Assembly (NCBI RefSeq): GCF_963678635.1
Contig: NC_087062.1
Span: forward strand, 97,517,705-97,581,704
DNA: 64,000 bases
Direction of reading: 5' to 3'
DNA from: Symsagittifera roscoffensis
Lineage: Eukaryota; Xenacoelomorpha; Acoela; Convolutidae
Under the pieces are notes generated by a model that ran no database searches, had not been told where the DNA came from, and was given only the letters and a program-made list of their open reading frames with translations. Of the stretch, positions 20,406-32,022 are shown in pieces; position 1 is the stretch's first letter, and each line of letters opens with the position of its first letter. The translations under genes and the position numbers were made by a program.

Positions 20406-23400
20406 AGAAAGTCCAGATGATGATGATATCTTCCCCTTTATCGTAGATGCAACCACAGATAGAGGACAGCACATATTTTGCAAAAATTTACTCTTAAATT
20501 TGTTTGAACCCGGAATCAGTCCATTTAAAACAGAGTTCCCAGATGTAAAAATCAAAAGACAAATTATCGATCACTATTTGAAAGATATATGCAACTTAAC
20601 ACAACAATACGGAATCTACTCCATACAATTCAGCTCACCAAACCAGAATCACAGCAAATATGTAATTCAAACAGACGACCTTGATTTAGAATTCTCAAAA
20701 GTATTCTCAGAATATATAAAAAGCATACAATATCATAACTCACAAAGAGCAAACTCCATATTCACCAATGAAGTTTTTGCAATAATATATAGTTATATCT
20801 CGATATTAGAAAACGAAATCCCAATCTCAAATGTCTCACCGACAGAAACATCTAAACATATAAGAGTACGACATGAAATCACACTACTCTCTAGTTTTCT
20901 AAATATAATTAAAGAAAATTTCACTAAAGATGATGTTTCACAACATACAAAATATGACTTACAAAAAATCTTGGCATGGTTTATAATAGATTATTTCACA
21001 CATAATCTAGATTTAATTTCACAAGCAAGAAAAAATTTTAGACCTCAAAACTCAAACGATGATAATGCCATCACAGAACAGTCAGACTATGTTTGGGACC
21101 CCGAATGGTCTCATCCCGCATTCATAAACTTCCCACAATCAATCTCAAGTCAAGCAATAAGTACGATATCTTATGTAAGAGATTATGTAAGAGTAATACC
21201 ATTAACCATTGATACAACACCATTAAACTATATTACATTTTTACCTGATATGCAAAATAATAGTTTAAACTCCACAATCATACACAATGAAAACCTCAAT
21301 GGAACTAGAAATCTCACCCAGCAAGATATCCAGACACCATCACACTTCATAAATGAAGAAATCGTACACACAACAACTACACAACAAAGCATTTCACCGA
21401 TACGTCCAAATTTAACAACACCAAGAAATACAAACCCTTCACAAACACAGGTAACCTTACAATCAACCGTTAAACCTTCGGTTGCCCCAAAATATTCAAA
21501 CATGGATTATCAGACATACAGACCCATGACAATACCGTCAAAAACACGTAAAACGTTCACTAGAAACAATTTTGCAGAACATAATTATAATTACACACAT
21601 CTATCAAAAACAAATTATCCCCCACGAAAAAATTTTAATAATTACACAAGATCTCGAAACTGGGATAACCCAATAGCACAAACTAATTCAGTAAATTTTC
21701 AAACAAATTTACATCCTTCACAGGATCGTAGTGAAAACTATCCATTTTTTCAACAAAATAAAAATAAAAAACAAACATCTTATCAAATGGATTACTTATC
21801 CTCAGATGATGATTTTTTACAACCAGATATATTTGCACCATATAATCAAGAATATCGTGGACAAGGAGTACAGAAACCACATACAAATCATACAATTTTT
21901 TCCCCACAACCGATAGATACACAAAATCAACAACCAATTCAGCAACAAAACCCAATTAATACACAATATTTTCAACCAATTCAGCAACAAAACCCAATAA
22001 TCACACACTCGTATCAACCGACGCAAATGCAAAATGAAATACCACTCCCATATTATCTTCAACAACACGAAATAACAAGAAATCAACTTTCAAATTTTTC
22101 TCAAATGCCAAATGCAGCAGAATCATTACAAATGACAATGAATCCATACCTTATGGGTGGATCATCAATAACATCAAATAAACCTTTAATGGTATTCACA
22201 GGAACAGACCCTGAATATTCTGTAGAAGACTATTTAAATGCAGTAACAGCAAATTTGATTTTAAATATAGGACCTGAACCAATTAATACGCCACTACATC
22301 AAAACTGGATACATCGACGCACAGCGTTGATACAAACAACTTTAGACGGCGCAGCCCAAAAATGGTTTTCAGTATTGCCTCTAGAAATAAAATCAAATTG
22401 GAAGAGATTTACACAAGAATTTTCAAAAATGTTTGACTCCGAAAGAAACAAACAACAACAAAGAGTTTTATGTAATGAAATTCGCAGATTACCAAATGAA
22501 ACCATCAAACAATTAGCAGTACGCATCGAAACACTAGTTCGAAAAGCATATTCATTAAATACACACGACTATAAAAACACAAAAATGACAGAAATCTTAA
22601 TGATGACCTTAACACCTCAATTAAGGAAAATAGCAATAAAAAAGAGAGCATCCCATCCCTCCTCAATTCGAGAGCCCGATTTAGATTTCCGAAAACTAGT
22701 AGACAAACTAGAACAAGCAGAAATCACAATGAAACTCGAAGAAACAGAAAATCTGAAATTACAATACGTTAACCGAATCGAAACAAATACCACAAATATC
22801 AACAATATACAGGAATCAGATACAGACCTCGTTGAAAAAATCACTGAAATACTCAATATTTACGAAAAACACCCAAACTTTAAAGGCAAACCATCTTTCA
22901 AAAAATGGTGTAATTATTGCCGACGATACGGACATAGTATTTCTGAATGTAGACAAAAACAGCAAGACAATCAAAATAAACCTCAAAAATATAAAGAACC
23001 AAATAAATCATTCTATCAATACATGAAGAAAGATCAAAATCTACCAAACAAAAATGTATACAGCAACAACAGTTCAGGAAAACCACTACCGAGCAATACT
23101 AACTACACGAGAAATCAATCACCACATAACTCAAGTTATAGAGGAAGATCGCCAGAACGAAGAAATACACAAAATTCGTCACAAAATCACTACAATAGAC
23201 AAAATAGTAGAAATAACTACTCCAGATCAAATTCAAATACAACACGATTTGTTTCTAGATCTAATTCCCAATCAAGAAATAATTACTATCCAAACAATCA
23301 ATCACGAAATTCATCATACAATAGAAATAGAAACTACTCCAATAATCGAAATAGAAGTTATTCAAACAACCGAAACCAGAATTACCCGAACAATCGATCA

Positions 23401-25719
23401 AGGAATAACTCATATAATAGATCAAACTATAACAGACCAAACAATAATTATCAAAACAGATCACGAAATAATTCACAAAATCGACTTTCAAGTTATAATA
23501 ATCGTTATAGAAATTATTCCCAATCACCACACAGGAATAATAACCATTATAATAATTCTAACAATCGCCACAGAAGTAGTACACCTAAACATCAAAGAAA
23601 TATTAATCAAGTACAATCAAACCCAGAAACAACATCAGACCCTCCAGGTTTTGATGACACAGGAAATAACGAACTACAACTGAATCAAATAAACTGTGAA
23701 TCATCAGAATCAGAAAGTGATACAGAAAACACTATCTCCATAAATATGATAGCAGTTGAAAATGATTACGAACCTATTATATATGAACAACCTTTTTCAT
23801 CACATATATATGAAAATCAATTAGAACTCCTTCACAATTATTATATTGAACCCATCCATTCTACACAAACAACACAAGAAACAAACGAAATTAACACTAC
23901 AAATCAACCCAATGAGAAGGACAAGACAAAGTGCTTAAATACAAATCACATCTATCAAAACATACAAAAAGAACAACCCAAAGAAAAAATTTGGACAATA
24001 CCATTTCTTTTAGAAAGTCCAAGAAGCAAAGAATTTCAACCACCAGATCTTGAAATTGATTTTTTAATTGATTCAGGAGCAGAATCAAATATAATAAACA
24101 TTCCCACATGGAACGAAATAAAAACCTTACACCCAAAGCTAACACCTCTTGAAACCTCCAGTAAACTAGCAACAGCACAAGGATCAACATTGGTAAACTA
24201 TGGAAAAATTCAATTATTATTTCTCCCCACAAGAACAATGGAGCAAAATAAAATTTTAACTAAACCATTTAAACAAATATTCCATATCACTGATATTAAA
24301 CACAATATCATTGGAATACCATTTATCTCTAAATATATACCAACAATCAACATATTAAACAGTAAAATACTAATCAAAGATAAATACACAAAAACAAAAG
24401 ACACATCCCTAACATTTTTCCAAAGATTAAACAAACAACCACCATTCTTTTCAAAATTTTATCCAATATATAACCAACAAAGAAAACACCTGAAACCACT
24501 ATCAGGAAACATATATAATTTTTCAATAAAACAAGTTCACCAATATGATAAAAAACAAAACAAACAACAACTCTATATGTCAGATTTTGAATTCAAACCT
24601 ATCCATAAATTTTTCAAAATCACAATCTCATCCATAAAATATTTGAAAAACTCGAATTCAGATATTATATCTCTACATGTATACAACAATACACCCTATC
24701 AAGTAACATTACCTTTAGGACTTTTAGGCTATTGCGAAACCAACGCTACGATATCACCAATACACGAAAAAGAATATCGCGTAAATAATATACTCCAATT
24801 ATTAGATATTTGTCAATCCACAATTCTTAATGAAGAATTATCCATAAATAATATAATAAGTAACGAAAAAAGAAATACGGATTATTTCACAAAAACCCCA
24901 TATTTCAAACCTACATTCAACATAAGTAACTACGCAGAGAATCAACAGAAATTTTTAACAATGTTTAACTTCCAACATTCACAAATAACACAAGACGAAT
25001 TTGATAAATTAGCCAAACAGCTAATCAAATATTCATCAGTCTATGCAACATCCAAATTTGATGTTGGCAAAATCAGCTCATCACTACATCTCCCATTAAA
25101 ACCAGATGCAGTTTTCAAAAAACAAAGAGCAAGTAAAGTACCAATTCACTTACACGATAAAGTGAACAGATTACTCGACATTTTAGAACAATACAACATT
25201 ATATCACCAGTAAATAAAGAAGAACAACCAAAAGGTAACACATTTATCAACCCTGTTATCATTCTAGCCAAAGGAGAATCATTAAAAATCGTTCTCGACG
25301 CTAGATATCTCAACTCACTCATAGATGAATCAAAGTGTAATTGGCCTATTGAACCAATACAAGTTATTTTAACAAAAATAAACGGAAAATACTTTACAAC
25401 CGCAGATATGAATAGTGCATACAATCAAATGCCATTAGATGAACAATCGCGACGTTTAACACAATTTATTATTGGAAACCAACAGTATGAATTCAACCGC
25501 TTATTCTATGGAATATCCATAGGACCAGCAGCATTTTCAGCTTTTATGAGCAAAATTTTTCGACCACTAATACTCAAGAAAAACGCAATCACCTATTTAG
25601 ACGATGTTTTTATGCAATCACAGACTAAAGAAGAAATGTTCAATGTTTTAGAACAATATCACCAAATACTTCAGAACGAAAATCTGAAGGCCGCCCCCGA
25701 TAAATCACACTTTTTTTAA
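20380..25719 (+). CDS. gag-pol: Gag-Pol polyprotein, first part (Gag-PR-RT), broken in a T run
   Basis: 1779 codons. Residues 1-290 form an unrecognised structured region; about 290-595 are Gln/Asn/Pro-rich linker. About 600-770 match the retrotransposon Gag capsid (GAAQKWFSVLP, then the conserved W..F...F pattern). A CX2CX4HX4C zinc knuckle (CNYCRRYGHSISEC) is at 844-857, followed by an Arg/Asn/Ser/Tyr low-complexity tract to about 1075. The aspartic protease motif LIDSGAESN is near 1231, with NIIGIPF downstream. RT begins near 1565, with TADMNSAYNQ and the YLDD active site at 1739-1742. The frame ends at a seven-T run (25711-25717); the next frame continues the same domain, so a one-base loss or sequencing slip is likely. 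Gag and Pol are one frame with no frameshift or stop between them. Confidence 0.95.
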   Translation: MSSTHTPGEESPDDDDIFPFIVDATTDRGQHIFCKNLLLNLFEPGISPFKTEFPDVKIKRQIIDHYLKDICNLTQQYGIYSIQFSSPNQNHSKYVIQTDDLDLEFSKVFSEYIKSIQYHNSQRANSIFTNEVFAIIYSYISILENEIPISNVSPTETSKHIRVRHEITLLSSFLNIIKENFTKDDVSQHTKYDLQKILAWFIIDYFTHNLDLISQARKNFRPQNSNDDNAITEQSDYVWDPEWSHPAFINFPQSISSQAISTISYVRDYVRVIPLTIDTTPLNYITFLPDMQNNSLNSTIIHNENLNGTRNLTQQDIQTPSHFINEEIVHTTTTQQSISPIRPNLTTPRNTNPSQTQVTLQSTVKPSVAPKYSNMDYQTYRPMTIPSKTRKTFTRNNFAEHNYNYTHLSKTNYPPRKNFNNYTRSRNWDNPIAQTNSVNFQTNLHPSQDRSENYPFFQQNKNKKQTSYQMDYLSSDDDFLQPDIFAPYNQEYRGQGVQKPHTNHTIFSPQPIDTQNQQPIQQQNPINTQYFQPIQQQNPIITHSYQPTQMQNEIPLPYYLQQHEITRNQLSNFSQMPNAAESLQMTMNPYLMGGSSITSNKPLMVFTGTDPEYSVEDYLNAVTANLILNIGPEPINTPLHQNWIHRRTALIQTTLDGAAQKWFSVLPLEIKSNWKRFTQEFSKMFDSERNKQQQRVLCNEIRRLPNETIKQLAVRIETLVRKAYSLNTHDYKNTKMTEILMMTLTPQLRKIAIKKRASHPSSIREPDLDFRKLVDKLEQAEITMKLEETENLKLQYVNRIETNTTNINNIQESDTDLVEKITEILNIYEKHPNFKGKPSFKKWCNYCRRYGHSISECRQKQQDNQNKPQKYKEPNKSFYQYMKKDQNLPNKNVYSNNSSGKPLPSNTNYTRNQSPHNSSYRGRSPERRNTQNSSQNHYNRQNSRNNYSRSNSNTTRFVSRSNSQSRNNYYPNNQSRNSSYNRNRNYSNNRNRSYSNNRNQNYPNNRSRNNSYNRSNYNRPNNNYQNRSRNNSQNRLSSYNNRYRNYSQSPHRNNNHYNNSNNRHRSSTPKHQRNINQVQSNPETTSDPPGFDDTGNNELQLNQINCESSESESDTENTISINMIAVENDYEPIIYEQPFSSHIYENQLELLHNYYIEPIHSTQTTQETNEINTTNQPNEKDKTKCLNTNHIYQNIQKEQPKEKIWTIPFLLESPRSKEFQPPDLEIDFLIDSGAESNIINIPTWNEIKTLHPKLTPLETSSKLATAQGSTLVNYGKIQLLFLPTRTMEQNKILTKPFKQIFHITDIKHNIIGIPFISKYIPTINILNSKILIKDKYTKTKDTSLTFFQRLNKQPPFFSKFYPIYNQQRKHLKPLSGNIYNFSIKQVHQYDKKQNKQQLYMSDFEFKPIHKFFKITISSIKYLKNSNSDIISLHVYNNTPYQVTLPLGLLGYCETNATISPIHEKEYRVNNILQLLDICQSTILNEELSINNIISNEKRNTDYFTKTPYFKPTFNISNYAENQQKFLTMFNFQHSQITQDEFDKLAKQLIKYSSVYATSKFDVGKISSSLHLPLKPDAVFKKQRASKVPIHLHDKVNRLLDILEQYNIISPVNKEEQPKGNTFINPVIILAKGESLKIVLDARYLNSLIDESKCNWPIEPIQVILTKINGKYFTTADMNSAYNQMPLDEQSRRLTQFIIGNQQYEFNRLFYGISIGPAAFSAFMSKIFRPLILKKNAITYLDDVFMQSQTKEEMFNVLEQYHQILQNENLKAAPDKSHFF

Positions 25720-27968
25720 CACGAGTAAAATTCTTAGGACATAATATAGAAAGAAAAACAATCACCCCATTAAAATCACGCATTGACGCTATTCAGAAAA
25801 TCCAACCACCGACAAATAAAAAGAAAATCCAAGAATTCCTTGGAATGCTAAACTTTTTAAGCAAATATGTTTATAAAATGCAATTATATCTAAGACCATT
25901 CTATAATATACTTAGACAGCAAAACAATTTTGAATGGAATACAGAACATCAAGCACGATTTGAAGAAATAAAGAAACTCTTAACTGAACAAATTTTCAAC
26001 ACAATTCCAGATTCAAATCAACCATTTTATGCAATGTGCGATGCTTCAAACTTTGGCATCGGCGCAGCGTTATTACAATCACATAATGGTACAAACAAAA
26101 TGAACCTTATATCAGCAAATTCTCGATTATTCACTCAAGCAGAGCCAAGACTCTCAACCCTAATGACAGAATGTACAGCCATAATCTATACACTTACAGA
26201 ATATGAATTTCTGATACTTGGATCAAAACATCCATCAGTTCTATTCACAGATCACAAACCAATCATTTTTCTCTTCACACAAAAATCCAACCCAAATCAC
26301 CGAGTTTACAGATTTCAATTAATTCTAATGAAATTTCCAAACTTACATATAGTTTGGACAGCAGGAAAAAATCTTGCATTACCAGACACATTAAGTCGAA
26401 ATACACCACCTGAATTACTTACACGTAAAACTACAGTTGAAATACCTAAAAACATAAAATTCTACCTTGCAAAAAACGAAACATCACCCCGACTAGAATG
26501 CAAATATGCAGTAAAAACTCACGTTGAACAATCACAGATAAATAACCTACAACACTTTCCACTTTATTTAGATTGTCAAAATAACCACTACGAAGTTGAT
26601 CTACTTGGAACATCAACTTTTAAACCAATTCCATACTCACAATGGATAAAAAATAACACCCAACAAAAAAGAGTAAAACAACACTCGCATAAAAAAGACC
26701 TTTTTCCACTAATTGAAAAAGAAAACCTAACTGATAAAATAAATTTATCAGGACCACAAACAAACGATTCAAAATACACAATAAATCAAGTTTTTGACCT
26801 CCATGACCCACTTGATACAATACCCTTATCTAAATCAGAAATAGAAAACATTTTTCTCCCCCCAACAGAAACAATTACAATTTCAACATTGAAACAATAC
26901 CAAAATCTTGACCCAGTAATTAGACAACTAAAATCATGGCACAAATATAAAACTAAACCCGTCAAGGCAGATACAACTATTTTAGGAAATAAAACACTCC
27001 TCCGATATTTTCGAAAATTTAATAATACAACAATAAATGAAAACACAGACCTTCTAGAATACAAATTAAATGAATCTACAGTTCCCTGTCTCCCTTTAAG
27101 TATGATTCTCATAGCTTTTAATATTTCACATACACAAAATATTAAAGGACACTCTGGATCAGAGAAAACATATTCAAATTTTATACAAAACTTTTATTTC
27201 CCAAATGCACCAATTTGGATAAAAGTACTATGCAATAACTGTATAGTATGCCAACTAAATAAACCTTACCCAAATCAAAAACAAATAGCACAAAAACAAG
27301 ATTTTAAAGGACAAAGTTTGTACTTTAACCACCGTATCTCCTTTGATACAAAAGGACCAATTTCACCCTCATCCGAAGGAAACTCCTACATTATGGTAAT
27401 TGTTGACGCATTTACACATTATGTAGCACTTAACCCAGTACCACATTGTAACGCTTATTACGCTTACACAACGCTTTATGAACACTGGATAGCCAAATTT
27501 GGACTACCAGAAATTCTAGTTACAGATAACGGTACAGAATTCATAAATAATGAAATTATCACACTATGTCATCCAGATAACATCAAACACAAACCACGTA
27601 CATCTCACGCACCTTGGACAAACGGCTTAGTCGAAGGTAAGAACCGTTCACTACAAGAATATCTTAGATGTATCATCAATGGAAATGATACAAGATATAC
27701 TGAATGGTCAGCAGATGTAAAATTATTTCCCCTAGCATATAATTCACAAATCACGACAACTCTAGGAATGTCACCATATGAAATGGTTTTTAACCAAAAG
27801 CCACGCAAACCAATAATGTTTACAGCAAACTCTCATAAAAACGCACAAGGTTATTGTCAACCAAATAAAGACTCAATTTGTTATAACCTACCTTTACATA
27901 CACACGATGAAGATCATTTTCATCACCCACAAAATCTTAAATTAGCCTCCGGTACACACACCGAATGA
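25720..27968 (+). pseudogene. pol: Pol, second part: RNase H and integrase (interrupted by TGA)
   Basis: This frame continues RT connection sequence directly after the T-run break; an internal ATG occurs at 25845. RNase H shows its acidic residues at YAMCDASNFGIG, LMTECTAI and LFTDHKP (about 26025-26260). The integrase zinc region (GHSGSEKT, CNNCIVC) lies at about 27145-27255, and the catalytic core has ISFDTKGP, VTDNGTEF and GLVEGKNRSL as D, D, E. A TGA at 27966-27968 interrupts, but the same frame continues. Domain order RT-RH-IN is that of Ty3/gypsy and retroviruses. Confidence 0.93.
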
Positions 27969-28625
27969 ATTTTAAACAGAGATAAAAAACACAATGAAAT
28001 TTACCAAAAAGTAACAAAAAAGTTGTTACAAAGGCAAAACATTAATGAACAAATAAATTCACGCTTTACACCAGCCTCCGATTTAAAAATTGGAACATTT
28101 GTATTAATACCCAATTTTAATACTCAAAAAAGAATTTCTAAAAAATTACAACCCCTTCGTAAAGGACCATACCAAATAATTGCAAAACCCACTGATGTCA
28201 CATATAAAATCACCGACTCAGACAAAAAAGAAATCGTTCAACACCGAAATAACCTATTACCTTATTATCCAAAAGAATACGCACTCCGCGAACTAACTCA
28301 ATTATATTCTTTTACTGGTTTAAAAGTTTTTCAAAATAACCCACATACGGAAAATACAACAAAGGAACAAAAAGATTTTCACCTCAAAAACCAAATAACA
28401 AAATCAACCACCACAAAAAACAATACAAAAAATCTAGATCAAAATACATCTCAAAAAGAAAGAAAAAATAGAAAAATGACAGAACAAATAATACCCCAAG
28501 AACAAATCGACAAATCAGAACATAGAGAGTCTTCACGACTTAGAAATCAACCACGTAAAAATTATAAATTATTCATCCCACAATCTAAAATATTAAAGAA
28601 AGTCGAATTTCAAAAACAACTTTAA
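27969..28625 (+). pseudogene. pol: Pol, third part: integrase C-terminal (GPY/F) domain
   Basis: The frame after the TGA is open to 28625. It holds the integrase C-terminal SH3-like fold with the GPY/F signature (LRKGPYQIIAKP, about 28156-28190) and HRNNLLPYYPKE at about 28240. A Lys/Asn/Thr-rich tail follows. The GPY/F motif is established for Ty3/gypsy and gamma-like retroviral integrases. It is in frame with the preceding segment, so one base change separates them. Confidence 0.9.
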
Positions 28626-29444
28626 TTTTGTATTTCACAATCTTAGACCTTTGAAACATTTTGAATTTTCATTTTTCAAAATAACATGCTGACAAACACG
28701 CAGCGATTCTAGTTCATAATTAGCCAATAGGATTCATCCAATCCGTCACCTTCTCTAACTCTAACACAAACCAACTAGACGAACGATATTAAACTCCAGG
28801 CATATCTATAACTATAACTTTACGACCTCCAGGTCAAAAATAAGCAAACCACTCCAACTTGACAACTAAAATAAATATCAGCATAATATCATAACCCTCC
28901 CTTATCTAATAAACCAAAGATCAACAATATTTCCCCAACTCAGCCCTCAAATACCCCCCAAACAAATATGTTAAATTAGCCTAAAGTAAAAGAACGACCA
29001 TTTTAATTAGCCTAAAGAATAAAAATCTCAAAAATACCCCAGATCATTTGACAAATGAAAATAAAGACAAAGAAGACCTCCCGATCACCATAAAAATTGC
29101 CCCCAACAATTTTTCACAAAACTCAACCCACTTGTCAAAAAACCAATAAATAATCCGACCACACTTGAAAATTGCCCCAAACAACAAAAAATATTCGATC
29201 AAGAAGTCATTTCGTAAATGCTCTTCTCTCAATCAGTCACTATAATTATCACAAACCTCAAACAATTTTTTACGATACTTAAAACTTTTATAATATTTCT
29301 TTTTGATATCTTTGAATCTTTTGTAATAATCTCAATCATTTTTTGCAATATTTTTTAAATTTTCTATTCCCTATTTGAACTATACCTCCAACTTTCAAAA
29401 GCTAATGACTATATCCACAGGTACGATTCACAAAACTTATCTAA
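28626..29444 (+). other. Non-coding spacer between pol and the downstream ORFs
   Basis: No supported ORF. TATATCCACAG at about 29410-29420, just upstream of the next ATG, resembles a 3' splice site and could serve a spliced mRNA for the ORFs that follow, as known for envelope mRNAs of errantiviruses and retroviruses. This is inference. Confidence 0.5.
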
Positions 29445-30776
29445 ATGATCCGAACCATTTTTAGTAGAACCGATATTTTTTTACTATTTGTAATTTTTAT
29501 AACATTTCTATCATCCCTCATCTTGACAATATGCAAATGTATAAAAAAAGCAATCATCACATTCGCCCTAGCAACAATTCTTCTAATTCTTTTTTTAGAA
29601 GAATACTATAATAAACATAAACTTTTTCACTAAAAGAATAGACCAAAAAAGCTATCAAAAATTGCTACCCAACAATCACATAGTCAGTCTTCACCGACAT
29701 CATCCCAAGAAAACCCGACACCACTTTCAACTACCCAAAACCCCCAAACATCTACACGAATTTCTTTTCAAGATAACCCATATACCTTTGAAGAACGACA
29801 CGCTCGCTTATCAGAAACACTAGAACCAGTTCAACGACAAGCACCTCTAAGCGAACCAACATATAACTTATACCCAACACTACCACAAGAATTAAGTAGA
29901 ATAAGAAATCCTAGTCAAAACCAAAATACAGTCGAAATAAATAGACAAATTATACATCCTCAACGAAACAGAAATTTTCAAACTCCCCGAGTTCATTTTG
30001 ATATACCTCAATCCCCATCACAAAACACTCCAGAAAACCCCATTGGTATATTACCAGAAACCCCTACGCTTCTTTCACAACGTAGCACCTCAAGCCTACC
30101 ATCAGATTACTTAGGTTCAACACCAACATCTGAACAAATACGTGAAAATCCTTTTAACCCCCCAAACCAAGCATCACCACTACCATATTGGACAACACAT
30201 TCATTCACACAAGGTGAACTAAATTTAGTAAATGATCCAATAGATATTTCTACGGATACAACAAAATCCTCATCACTACCAGAAACATTATCACTACCAT
30301 CAACACCATCAATAAGCCAGATTTCACCACCACCTTTTAACTTAAATTTCCCAAATAACCTCGACGCTAGATATCGAGAACAATCATCAACAAATATTCC
30401 TTTAAGACTAGACTGGAATACATTCACAGCACCTCCACCATTATTTGGACAACACCTAGAAAGTAACCGACTCCACAATTGGTCACTAAACAGACTACAG
30501 TATAGACAAGACATTCACGAAGACATTCGTGCTCATAACATCCAAATACTCCAACAAAATAGTCTACAATTAAAATTTGAAATCACGGTTAAATTAAACA
30601 ACATTACTCAACATCCCTATCCATTAAATCCACCAAATATAACAGCTCAATCCCTACCACCACCATTTATAACAACTGAAGTAATATACAAATACGACAG
30701 ATATACCAAAAAGACAATTGGTTACATCACATTTTATAACCCATACTCAGGATTGTCATACACATGTATATTCTAA
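29445..30776 (+). pseudogene. Membrane-anchored Pro/Ser/Thr-rich ORF before env, 443 codons with one internal stop
   Basis: One frame runs from ATG 29445 to TAA 30774-30776 and is interrupted only by TAA at 29631-29633. The first 62 codons encode two hydrophobic helices (about residues 10-30 and 36-52). After the stop comes a long Pro/Ser/Thr/Gln-rich region (29640-30330), then a more structured C-terminal part (about 30360-30770). The end overlaps the env start by 13 bases. I do not recognise the protein; a membrane protein with a mucin-like stalk is the best description. Copy 2 ends before this point, so conservation cannot be tested here. Confidence 0.65.
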
Positions 30777-31612
30777 AAATTTTAATTTTTCTCCAACTCT
30801 TTTTTCTAATAACCTCAAATGAAAACATAAACCCTTCCCCCCGCACAGGACCCCAAGATTTATTAGTAACACATTACGATTGTGAAGAAAACGAACAAAA
30901 AACACTACACAAATATGCAATAAATCAAGTATCACAATGCGAAACAGAACCACAAGCCATAGAAACTACAAATGTAATCGCAACACTTTACTCAAAAGCC
31001 CGAGCAACAACAGTTATAGGATATAAATTCACAGCAACATTTTCTGAAAAGAAAGTACATTGTTCACAAGTCTCAAACGGAAATAAAAACCGACTTGACC
31101 ATGAATCATTCTACCAGAGTAATATAGAACGACTTTTACATCTCAATCCCGAAGATTGTAAAAACGAGTTACTCAGACTAAATATCACAAGAAATAAAAA
31201 CACAGATAGAAAACTAGTATATTTCCAAGTTTTTGCAGATTCTGTACATCAAGCAGAACTTGAAAGATATCAAGGACATGTAAAATTAGATGAAAAATAC
31301 CCATACAACGGCGCACACGGAAGATTAACTTATGATATACACGATAAACACTGGATACCACACATTGGTATAAATGACCCATCATACTGCAAAGCAGACA
31401 CAAAAAATAAAGGATATCAAGAAATCATGTTTTTTGATTGGAAAATACAACTCGAAAAAATACAACTCACACGCGATTTATCAGACAACACAATGATCTA
31501 TCAAGGAATTCGATTACCTTGTAAAAACGATCAAGGCTATTGTGACCCTACAACACGAACACAAGCAACAATTGTTTGGTTCCCGAAGACACATGTACAA
31601 CATTTCAAGTAG
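30764..31612 (+). pseudogene. env: Envelope-like glycoprotein, N-terminal segment
   Basis: 282 codons start with a hydrophobic signal peptide of about 18 residues and continue as an ectodomain with many cysteines and N-glycosylation sites. The frame ends at 31612, while the adjacent frame (from about 31576) continues the protein, so a frameshift lies near 31575-31610. Position after pol, signal peptide, and the cysteine and C-terminal membrane pattern of the whole 30764-33382 region support an envelope-like role. See the last segment for the family argument. Confidence 0.7.
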
Positions 31613-32022
31613 CAAAAATACACGCTCGTATGATAAAATTTCACGAAAAATATTTTATACAATCAATTCCATATGAAAAAAACCATCCATCACGAAAACT
31701 AAGTTCTAATTTTAGAAACATAGACAATATAGAAAATAAATTGACACGTTTTCAAATATATCAAGAAACAGAACTTGCATGTAAATACAGAAATCCACTT
31801 CACAAAACACAATACTCCGAGATATTAGTTGAATACGAAAAAGGATTCGACATGACCACTGGAAAAGTAAAAATCGACCCATATGCAACAAGTCATCCTC
31901 TAAACGAAGGAACATCATACATACCAGTTCATTTTCAAAAAAAATACAGGTCAACCTGGTGGACATTTAAAGCCCCAAGACGATCAAAGTACACGTTTAC
32001 AAGAACTATCACTAATGAATAG
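31576..32022 (+). pseudogene. env: Envelope-like glycoprotein, middle segment
   Basis: 148 codons in a different frame from the flanking segments. The first and last segments share a frame, so two compensating shifts (near 31575-31610 and near 32005-32022) bound this piece. It contains ectodomain-like sequence with few cysteines and a basic, aromatic stretch near 31940-32000. Either two indel mutations or two read errors explain it. Confidence 0.65.

Noticed and set aside
23054..23683. 209-codon frame overlapping gag in the +1 frame, also open in copy 2 (62185-62796)
   Set aside because: It lies over the Arg/Asn/Ser/Tyr low-complexity tract, whose codon set rarely makes stops in this frame. 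The product is an Ile/Thr/His-rich low-complexity string and its end differs between copies.
21228..24434. Minus-strand frames of 60-113 codons inside gag-pol
   Set aside because: They are shadows of the G-poor coding strand, which makes few stop triplets on the complement.
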